From Chamaecyparis obtusa (Eukaryota > Streptophyta > Pinopsida > Cupressales > Cupressaceae): DNA of 64,000 nt. Below are positions 55,928 through 64,000 of the stretch, piece by piece; positions within the stretch are counted from its first letter, which is position 1; the number at the start of each line of letters is the position of its first letter. The translations under genes were made by a program, and so were the position numbers. The notes under the pieces were generated by a model. It saw nothing but the letters and a program-made list of their open reading frames with translations, had not been told where the DNA came from and did no database searches. The DNA lies in the NCBI GenBank assembly GCA_027943335.1, contig BSBK01008434.1, positions 126,001 through 190,000 of the forward strand. Reading direction: 5' to 3'.

Positions 55928-56101
55928 TATGCATATCATAGGTGCAATTTAGGGTATAAACCTTATTTGCATGTCATAGTTGTAGCTCGGGGTTTAAAAC
56001 CCAATTTACAAGTCATAACTGCAATTCAAGGTTTAAAACCTGATTCGCAAGTCATAGTTGCAATTTGGGTTTTGAAACCCGATTTGCAAGACTATTGCAA
56101 A
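55928..56101. repeat. Tandem array A, 39-bp period
   Basis: About four copies of a unit of the type tttaaaacccgatttgcaag plus tcatagttgcaattcgg. It leaves one frame open by chance because 39 is a multiple of three. Confidence 0.88.
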
Positions 56102-56283
56102 GTTTTCAATTAGGTTTTTAGACCTAATTGACATGTCCTCCATTTCTTTGCACTTTTAATTCAATTTTTCAAACCCAAATTAAAATATTTCCTAGACTTA
56201 GTCATTTTTCCTCTCATGTAGTGTCGGGGAATTTTTAGCAAATACATAATTTTCATAGAGTTGTATTTATTTTCATGTAATGT

Positions 56284-56575
56284 CAAGTTTTTTATTCGAC
56301 TTTGCATATTTTTATGCAATGTTAGGTTTTTTCTCCAACTTTGCATATTTTCAAGCAATGTTAGGTTTTTTCTCTGACTTTGCATATTTTCATGCAATGT
56401 CGAGTTTTTTCTTCGACTTTGCATATTTTCATGCATTGATAGTTTTTTCTGGTACTTTGTATATTTTCATGCAATGTCGGATTTTTTCTCTGACTTTGCA
56501 TATTTTCATGCAATGTCGAGTTTTTTCTCCAATTTTACATATTTTCATGCAATGTCAAGTTTTTCCTCTTCCATT
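56284..56575. repeat. Tandem array B, 39-bp period
   Basis: About seven copies of a unit with the core gactttgcatattttcatgc followed by aatgtcgagttttttctc. A weaker copy lies just before at about 56245. Confidence 0.93.
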
Positions 56576-57627
56576 ACATGTACCTTGCCAAAATAAATTC
56601 TAACTCTAGGAATTCTCCAATTTAGTACCACAACTTTATTATAGATGCTAGATTCCATATTCTAGGGCCAGATGATCTTAAAGCACGTGATACCTCAAAA
56701 GGATACGAAGACTCCATTGACAAAGATTGTTGGCAACAAGAAAGTATCTCCTAGACACTTAGTTTATTTTTAGTCATGCATTATGTAATTTGGTTTTGAC
56801 GTATAACATGTAAAATGAAAAAATTTAATTACATGTAACAATAGTACAAGTTAAATTAAAGTAGGATTATACTATTGAATAAGTTAAAAATACTTGCATC
56901 TCTCCCTCCTTTTTCTCACAACCTCTTCGCTATGAATATGAGAGTGCTCATTGTAAATATTCACCCTTTATGCATAGCAAAGAAACTTTTTCAAATTGGT
57001 GAGCATTGTAAAACAATGTTTCTATTATGCAAGCTCAATTAAAATCAATAAAAGGAGAATTTTTTCTTTCAATCTTTGTGTTGGAACAAACTTTTATACA
57101 ATTATAGTGTTCTCATGTCGTTGTGATTATATAACCTTAAGTTGGTTTGAAGTACTTCAGCATTATTATTTTCTTTAAAATGAGTTTTTAAATCTCATTT
57201 TTTTAGACTATGAGTTGCAATATTTGATTTAAAAGGTTGTGTTAGTGTTTTTAGAGTTTATATGTTTTAGGATGCAATATATTTGTAAGTCTTTGAGCTA
57301 CAATATATTATATATCCTAGTTACTTATTCATCGTGGGAATTTATTGTAGTCATTGAGCTTTTGTGTAAACTTCTTAGCTAATCATTGTGGAATTACTAC
57401 TCCAGTTGATACTTTATAGTGAAATCTTTGAAATCTTAATCCATGTAGTGTCCTTGTTCTATCTCTTGAGTCATTGTAGTTGCGGTACTTTCAACTATGT
57501 CATTACCCACAATTAAGGCTAGGTCATTGTAGTACTAGAAGGGTTGTCTCTTATACACTTTGGCATTTTTTAATTCTTTTCTCTACATGTTGGCATAATG
57601 AATGAATTAGATCCGTGTCTTTAATTA
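56576..57627. other. Upstream intergenic segment, nothing recognised
   Basis: AT-rich sequence with no readable protein blocks or paired repeats. Confidence 0.55.
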
Positions 57628-57975
57628 CTAACTTAAAAAGAAGTAAATATTGCTTAGATCAAAAGATTCAAAAGAGCATGTTACCTTCAAAAGCTCATCC
57701 CACACCCTCTCATTAGCATCCATACATTGAGTACTCTCATTCCATGCAAAACCACTCATACTCCTCAACTCTCTCGTAACTCTAAAACCTTTTTTCCATG
57801 TTTTTAGTTTGTTCTTGAATTTTTCCTTTGACATATTGAGGCTAATCTTTGCATTGAACCTCTTTTCAATGACGGTCCACACTTGTTTTTTGAAGCCCCC
57901 TTCACCTTTCCTTCCTAGATGAACTTGCTCATGGAGAAAGTCTAGGAACTTTTGTTCCATTTCTCTTGTCCACAT
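57628..57975 (-). CDS. Myb/SANT-like domain protein fragment (first exon?)
   Basis: The predicted peptide WTREMEQKFLDFLHEQVHLG, WTVIEKRFNAKI, KEKFKNKLKTWKKGFRVTRE and GFAWNESTQCMDANERVWDE matches the plant Myb/SANT-like DNA-binding domain (Myb_DNA-bind_3 type). That domain occurs in host proteins and in the accessory protein of PIF/Harbinger transposons. The W, K and L spacing is intact for about 100 residues. After DELLK the genomic sequence is GTAACATG, a plausible splice donor, so translation beyond is probably intron. The usual downstream YPNYD-like part was not found nearby. It is either a host first exon or a transposon remnant. Confidence 0.6.
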   Translation of the reverse strand: MWTREMEQKFLDFLHEQVHLGRKGEGGFKKQVWTVIEKRFNAKISLNMSKEKFKNKLKTWKKGFRVTRELRSMSGFAWNESTQCMDANERVWDELLKVTCSFESFDLSNIYFFLS

Positions 57976-58400
57976 AACCTTCTTGGAGGAATAAGATACC
58001 TAGATTACTTGAACCTCATCATCCATGTTCATCACGAGTTGTGTGAATGACATCACCTACACTAGTTGTTGAATGCAATTATTAGCTACATGCAAATGAG
58101 GATGGATATTAAAGAAACACTCATATAATAGTGGCATATAATCAAACATATTGCATTTAATTATACTATCTAGCAATATCTATTAGATGTCTTTATTATC
58201 CATCCTCATTTCCATGATATCCTCCACAATATCCCTGACAATATTTGTCCTTAACAATACCTTCGATGATATATTTCCATTATATCCTTGACAACACATA
58301 TGGTCTATATCATCTACCATTTATGATCTATATCATCTAATATTTCTAATCTACATCATTTATTATTAAATGTAGTTCACACAATTCTACTATGAATTAT
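57976..58400. other. Short intergenic segment
   Basis: AT-rich with repeated tatatcatcta-type phrases (58260-58360). Its last five bases, attat, are the left flank of Gypsy-2. Confidence 0.5.
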
Positions 58401-59100
58401 TGACGCAGGGCAAGTTGGGAAGAGGGGCTAGGAGCACACCCTAATCTAGATCTACATTGTAGAGATCACACAAAGAAGCAGCAACACACAAAGTGAGAGA
58501 GAGAGAGAGAGAGAGAATGCAGGTCAGATCCATTATATTTCATCAAATAGATTCATACATGTTGGGTTGTAAGGTCTTCCCGGCTAGGGCCAGATATTAC
58601 AATTCAATTACAACAGTCCTCCAACATGCGAGGAATCAAAACTATCTTGCAACTTCTAATCTAATACCATATATCTTCTAGCTCTAAGCCGTATGTCCTA
58701 AAACTACAACCAAAGACTATAATATATACAAGAGGCTACCAAACAAGTCAACCTTTATATCCACCATTAACAGAAGGAACAACCAGATCTAGGTCCACAT
58801 GCTTCCCAATGATAGATACCGACATTAAATATGTGACCAAAATTAAGTGCACAAGTCAGCCTCAATAGAAAACTAAAACAAACAACTCGGTAAGCAAGGA
58901 TAACTAAGTGCCGGAAAAATATAATTGAGCGCCAGGGAAAGATAATCGAGTGCTAGGGAATTAACCGACCAAATCGATTAACGAAGGAACGAAGCAACAA
59001 TCAAGCCAACTCATTCAAAGAAGGAATCGAGCAGCACAAAAAATTCAAACTTTTTTTTTGTGACACAGGATTGCCAAGGACCCGAGATGCTCCTGCATCA
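58401..59100 (-). repeat. Gypsy-2 3' LTR (700 bp) with (GA)n
   Basis: Starts tgacgcagggcaag, ends gatgctcctgcatca. It contains a (GA)n at 58494-58516 and matches 63718-64000. Related to the solo LTR at 5553. Confidence 0.92.
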
Positions 59101-59106
59101 GACACC

Positions 59107-60291
59107 TGGGGTTATTTGAAATGATTCTTTGAATCATGCAATGGGTACAACCCGAGATGAATCCAACTCAGATTGTGAAATCCATGAACTATCTTCAATT
59201 GGTATGTTCTTCCACTTTACCAGATATTCCATATGTTGTTTTCCTCTTGTGCTTCTGTCAACTCTTTGTTCCAATATCTACTCAACTTCTTATGTTTGTC
59301 TCTTAGGATAATCATTTGGTACTGTCATTTCTTCATCTGATTCATGGTTCTCATAAGTCAACAATGTTGAATATAGGTGATATATCCACGTCATCAAGTA
59401 ACTGAATCTCATAAGCATTTCCACTGTCAAATTTTCTCAAAATTTTGCAAGGACCAAACTTCTTCATTTTCAACTTCCCATATGTTCCAACAAGAAATCT
59501 GCCTTTCTTCAAATGAACCATTACTTCATCACCAACTGCAAAGTCTTATGTCTTCTTGATCTATCAACGTTATCTTTATATTTCTAATTACTTTTCTCCA
59601 ACTCATGTTTCACATATTCATACAATGTCTTCATGAACTCAGCAAACTTTACTCCTTTAGCACTTCTCTTTTCTTCACTAGCAATATCCCTCAAATCTGA
59701 TATACCTCTCAGTTGTATGCCATTTACAATCTCAAAAGGTGTTTTTTCAGTACTCCTATTCACTGAATTATTATATGCAAACTCTACTTGTGCCAACACA
59801 GAATCCCAATTACTCAGTATATCTCCAACTAAACATCTCAAAAGATTACCTAAGCTTCTATTCGCAACCTCTATTTGTCCATCAACCCATGGGTGAAATG
59901 TAGAACTATACCTCAACTTGGTGCCAAACTTTCTCCAAAGAGTCTTCCAAAAGTATCCAACAAACTTATTGTCTCGATTAGAGATGATACTCCTCAGTAA
60001 TCCATGCAATCTGACAATTTCCTTAAAGAAAAGATCTTCTATATGCATTGCATCTGATGTCTTTATACAGGGTATAAAATGTGCCATTTTAGAAAATCTA
60101 TCCACAACAACAAATATAGAATCATTACCTCTTACTATCTTCGGTAAGCCAAGAACAAAATCCATGCTAATATCAATCCAAGGTTTCTCAAGAACAGAAA
60201 TCGGTATATACAATCCAGTATTCTGACTTACTCCCTTTGCAACTTGACAAATTCCATAACTTTTCACACATTTCTGAACATCCTTATACAA
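59107..60291 (-). pseudogene. Gypsy-2 integrase with chromodomain
   Basis: ISMDFVLGLPKIVRGNDSIF, FSKMAHFIPCIKTSDAMH, SNRDNKFVGYFWKTLWRKF and TFHPWVDGQIEVANRSLGN preserve the D, D and E positions. The chromodomain (STRGKQHMEYLVKWKN and then EDSSWISQSELD) is at about 59145-59260 in another frame. A frame break lies near 59560. Confidence 0.92.
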
Positions 60292-61182
60292 CTACGGCCA
60301 AAATTATTTCTCCTTAAGAAAATTCAATGGCTTGTCAACATCAAAATGTCCAGCCAAACCACTACTATGTTTTTCCTTTATCAAATTAGTTCGCATTGAT
60401 CCTCTCAGTATACACAATTGAATACCTTTAAACAACATACCTCCTTGAATGAAATAGTCTTCCCATTTAGTACTCGGTTGATCTTGAATAGGTGCTCTAC
60501 ACTTTCTCTACGGCTTAGAAAAATCAGGATCAAATTCATATGAATATATCATATCATCAAAACCAAGAACTTCAATTCTCATCTCGGTCATCAAAGATCT
60601 TCTTCTACTTAATGCATCAGCAACTTGGTTGGTGAATCCACTCTTATGTTTTATCACAAATATATAACTTTGCAAATATTCAACCCATTTCATATGTCTC
60701 TGATTCAACTTATTCTGACTACCCAAATAGTGTAAAGATTTATGATCAGTATACAACACAAATTCACTCAGTATCAAATAATATCTCCATTTCTTCATGG
60801 CTTGAACAATAGTATAGAATTCTTGATCATATACATAATATTTCCTTTTTGCAACATTCAACTTTTCACTAAAGAAAGCAACAAGTTTACCTTCTTGACT
60901 CAACACAACTCCTATTGCACTACCACTTGAATCACATTCAACTTGAAATACCTTATTGGAATCAAACAATGCTAACACAGGAAATTCAACAACCTTTTTC
61001 TTCAGAGTCTCAAAACTTTTATTAGGTCCATGTGTCCACTTGAATTCTCTTTTATCTCCTCTCATAGTCTTAGTCATAGCATTACAAATTGAACTAAAAT
61101 TCCTAATGAACTTTCGGTAAAAACTTTCCAAAACATGAAATGATCTTACCTCGCTAGCATTCTCAGGTGTAGGCCAATTCAA
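60292..61182 (-). pseudogene. Gypsy-2 RNase H and integrase zinc region
   Basis: ALFDSNKVFQVECDSSGSAI, VVLSQEGKLVAFFSEKLNVA, YDQEFYTIVQAMKKWRYYL and LNQRHMKWVEYLQSYIFVIK give a complete RNase H in one open stretch. This is the uninterrupted counterpart of the Gypsy-1 region split by the hAT-like element. [11 protein letters not shown] follows. A zinc region (HSSGLAGHF-type) is near 60340-60370 after a stop. Confidence 0.93.
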
Positions 61183-61780
61183 AATAGATTCAACCTTTTA
61201 AGGATCCATTTTCAAACCATCAGTTGAAATCACAAATCCCAAATACACAATCTCCTCTTTCATGAAAGAACACTTTTTTAGGTTAATCAACAACTTTTAT
61301 TCTTTCAATCTTTGCAATACTTGTTTAATATGCAACAAATGCTCTTCTCTAGTCTTACTAAATATTATAATATCATCAAGGTATACAATCACAAATTTAC
61401 ATAAGAATTTCTTTAGAACTTCATTCATCAATCTCATAAAAGTACTCGGTGCATTAGTTAAACCAAAATGCATAACCAACCACTCATAAAAACCTTCTTT
61501 TATCTTAAAAGAAGCCTTCCACTCATCACCTTCTCTAATTTTGTTATGATGATATCCACCCTTCAAATTTATTTTGGTAAAATACTTTGCTCTAGTCAAA
61601 CTATCCATTATCTCATCCATTCTCGGTATAGGAAACCTATATTTCACTGTTATCTTATTGATTGCTATGGAATCTGTACACATTCACCATTCTCCATTCT
61701 TCTTAGGTGCCAATACAGTTGGTACTGCATGAGGACTCAAACTTTCTTAGATCAAACCTTTATGCAACAATTCTTGAATC
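61183..61780 (-). pseudogene. Gypsy-2 reverse transcriptase
   Basis: [55 protein letters not shown] and [14 protein letters not shown] with YLDD intact. The catalytic Asp of the first block (MDLK in Gypsy-1) is replaced by Asn (INLK). Stops lie near 61200, 61305 and 61690. Confidence 0.92.
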
Positions 61781-61782
61781 TG

Positions 61783-62574
61783 TCAGTTCAATTCTTGATT
61801 CTTGGTAGGTGTCAACCGATGTGGTACCTTATTCGGTAAACTAGCTACAGGGATTAAATCCATACAATGATCAATGCTTCTCTTCAATGGAAAACCATCA
61901 GGTACATTATTAGAAATGATCTCTCTATACTTGATGAGTATCTTATCAATCTCTTTAGGGATGCTATCCTCTATTTTCTTACTCGGTTTGTTAGGAATCA
62001 CAACAAAACATACATCATTCTTCATCAAATCTTTAACAAACTTTCTTCCTTCCATCCAGCAAACTTTCACAGATGCATAAACACTACTAATGGGTTCTTC
62101 AATCAAAGGTAACAATATTTGTCTGCTCCCATTAGCCCAAATAGTATATTTATGCAATCTCCCATCATATATGGCATGTCTATCATATTGCCAAGGTCTA
62201 CCCAACAGAATATGACAACAATCCATAGGCATGATATCACATAACACCTTGTCATAGTACTTTCCAATTTTCAAATTCACATAACATTGTACACTTACCA
62301 AGAGTGTATGCTCATCCTTGATCCATGAAATTTGATAGGGCTTTGGGTGTTTCAACTTTTTCAACTATAACTTTGTAACCATTTCCTCAGATGCCAATTT
62401 CTCTGAGCTTCCACTATCAATGATTACCTTCCACACTTCATTAGAAACTCTATATCTGGTCTTGAACAAACTTTTCCTTACTGGATCTTCCTTATTACTT
62501 TCACTCCACAGTGCTCTCCTTACCATCAAGTTCTTTTCCTTCTCAGGTTCATTCAATGAGTCTTCTTGCACCAA
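61783..62574 (-). pseudogene. Gypsy-2 protease and RT N-terminus
   Basis: VIIDSGSSEKLASEEMVTKL has the Asp-Ser-Gly motif, followed by a stop near 62366. KHPKPYQISWIKDEHTLLVS and IMPMDCCHILLGRPWQYDRH follow, as in Gypsy-1, then SIDHCMDLIPVASLPNKVPH. Confidence 0.9.
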
Positions 62575-63583
62575 AGCATTTCTATTGTTACCGACCTTCT
62601 TACTTGCATGTGTACACTCAAATGATCTATATCCTTCTCCATAATTGTAACAAGCTCCTCGGAAACCACCTCTGTTAGAACCACCTTGGTAGTTATTGCC
62701 TCTTCCTCTAGATTAACTTTTATCTTTCCACTCAGTCTTGCCTTTATCTAGATTTGTCTTTTCCAGTTCAGATCTATTGTTTTCACCATAAGATCTACCT
62801 CTTCCTCTAGGAAATCTACCACCTCTACCTCTATGTCATTTCTCGTGTCTTTTGTTCAATTTCTCCTCAGATTTCAAGGCAAACTGGTAAGCTTCTTCAA
62901 TATTTTCCAACTTAACCAAACTAATTTCTTCTTGGATGGAAATTCTCAACCCATTCAGGTACCTAGCAATTCTTTCCACTTCATCTTCATCATGTCCAGA
63001 TCTGATATCTAATCTATAGAATTCCTCAGTATAATCTTTTACTGAGTTATCTTTCTGCCTCAAAATTTGCATTAGCCTAACTAGGTTAATCTGATAATCA
63101 CAAGGTAAAAAATTTCCTTTCAACGTATTTACCATCTTATTCCATACCTTAATTTTGTCTTTTTCTTTCCTTCTTTCTATCCAATTATAGATGCTCCCAC
63201 CACAAGGATGCACGACTCTTCAACTTTGTGCTTGCAATTTTCACATTCTTTTCCTCAGGGACATTTTCATATTCAAAGTACTTTTCCATCTCACTGATCC
63301 AATCCGCCAATTCATCTGAATCCAGCTTTCCACTGTACTCAGGAGGATTGAAATGTGGTGTAGATTTTAGATTTGTCAAAGCTTTCAACAATCTTTCCTC
63401 CCTCTGATCCATCACCAATGCAAGTTCTACATCACCTTGTTCTTCCTCAATTTCATCATCACTAACATCTTCAAGATGTCTTCCTCTATGCTGGATTGTT
63501 TCAACAGCTTCTAATCTCGCAACAAGTTGTCTCAACCTGTCAACCAATCCTGGATTCGCATCTTGCCTCCCACGAACCATCAT
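62575..63583 (-). pseudogene. Gypsy-2 gag
   Basis: Starts MMVRGRQDANPGLVDRLRQL at 63583. HFNPPEYSGKLDSDELADWI and [12 protein letters not shown] mirror Gypsy-1. A frameshift near 63200 leads into YNWIERRKEKDKIKVWNKMV and DNSVKDYTEEFYRLDIRSG. The zinc knuckle near 62620-62655 reads CYNYGEGYRSFEC, with second Cys and His lost. Confidence 0.9.
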
Positions 63584-63703
63584 GAAACCCTTTGCAATTG
63601 CAGGCTAGATCACAATCTACTACCCTACAATAAATTAACTAGGGTTTGACAAGAAGGAGCCCTCAAACCTAGATTCGCAAATCTAGATCCAAATCTCACC
63701 TTC

Positions 63704-63715
63704 ACTCTGATACCA
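63704..63715 (-). promoter_or_regulatory. Gypsy-2 tRNA primer-binding site
   Basis: Minus-strand TGGTATCAGAGT, one base from the initiator-Met site, two bases from the LTR. Confidence 0.9.
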
Positions 63716-63717
63716 CC

Positions 63718-64000
63718 TGATGCAAGGTAGGTCAGGAAGAGGGGCCAGGGGCACACCCTAATCCAAATCTAGCTTGCAAAGATCACACACGAAAGCAACA
63801 ACACACAAAGTGAGTGAGAGAGAGAATGTAGATCAGATCCATTATATTTCATCAAATAGATTCATACATGTCGGGTTATAAGGACTTCTTGGTTAGGGCC
63901 AGATATTACAATTCAATTACAATAGTCCTCCAACATGCGAGGATTCAGAACTATCTTGCAACTTCTAATCTGATACCGTCTATTTTCTAGCTCCAAGCGT
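63718..64000 (-). repeat. Gypsy-2 5' LTR, partial
   Basis: Starts tgatgcaaggtaggtcagg and matches the left part of 58401-59100. It continues past the window. Confidence 0.92.

Larger units (their letters stand above)
58401..64000 (-). mobile_element. Gypsy-2: chromovirus, 5' LTR cut by window edge
   Basis: 3' LTR 58401-59100 and the first 283 bp of the 5' LTR (from 63718) bound a Ty3/gypsy element. Its gag, protease, RT, RNase H, integrase and chromodomain are in the same order as Gypsy-1 and closely related in protein sequence. PBS is at 63704-63715. The target duplication cannot be checked because the right end is outside. Several frameshifts and stops break the frames. It lies upstream of XPG. 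Confidence 0.93.

Noticed and set aside
56161..56603. Open frames of about 90-107 codons on both strands with repeating FAYFHAM / HENMQS peptides
   Set aside because: They are by-products of the 39-bp tandem array, which keeps frames open because 39 is a multiple of three.
21237..58516. CRISPR-like arrays from regularly spaced repeats
   Set aside because: Repeats are microsatellites or minisatellites without spacers, in a plant nuclear context.
1..64000. Endogenous pararetrovirus (caulimovirid) origin of the RT sequences
   Set aside because: All RT regions lie in elements with LTRs, integrase, and copia or gypsy gene order; no movement or coat protein blocks were seen.
1..64000. tRNA, rRNA or snoRNA genes
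   Set aside because: No cloverleaf-capable tRNA sequence or rRNA segment was recognised; only tRNA-like promoter boxes and primer-binding sites are present.

Overview
This window is nuclear DNA from a plant with a large, transposon-rich genome. The evidence is AT-rich sequence, Ty1/copia and Ty3/gypsy elements nested in one another, an L1-type LINE, hAT-like DNA elements, and one plant-type host gene spread over more than 52 kb. Very long TE-filled introns suggest a gymnosperm, perhaps a conifer, but this is inference. There is no sign of prokaryotic or organellar DNA.

The backbone is the 5' part of an XPG/ERCC5 (plant UVH3/UVR1-type) structure-specific DNA-repair endonuclease gene on the minus strand. 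It starts at 52173 and runs off the left edge. Eight exons can be placed: 52086-52173, 51744-51994, 22069-22241, 15839-15959, 13391-13468, 13227-13280, 9609-9793 and 1-1643. All visible junctions are GT/AG with matching phases. They encode about 864 residues: the XPG N-domain with Asp30 and Asp77, the conserved plant blocks that follow, and a long acidic spacer with a UIM-like motif. The XPG-I nuclease half lies beyond position 1.

The introns hold most of the sequence. Intron 7 (about 8 kb) is nearly filled by Copia-1 (1869-9238, minus), which itself carries a hAT-like element (2625-3636) and a solo LTR (5553-6436). Intron 6 has a SINE-like element. Intron 3 has a 5'-truncated L1-type LINE on the plus strand. 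Intron 2 is 29.5 kb. It contains an old Ty3 integrase fragment (plus) split by the chromovirus Gypsy-1 (29007-37100, minus). Gypsy-1 is in turn split by a hAT-like element (31368-33114) and a 143-bp insertion. Intron 2 also holds Copia-2 (38710-45408, plus) with a 1.5-kb solo LTR inside it.

Upstream of the XPG start are a 51-bp tandem duplication, two arrays of 39-bp period, a Myb/SANT-like coding fragment (57628-57975, minus) and a second chromovirus, Gypsy-2 (58401 to beyond 64000, minus). Every retroelement reading frame is broken by stops, frameshifts or insertions, so none looks autonomous.

No new multi-gene system was found. The most informative content is the complete 5' exon-intron structure of a giant repair gene. 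Next is an insertion history that can be read base by base from target-site duplications, including two Copia elements with non-canonical TA...CA LTR ends.
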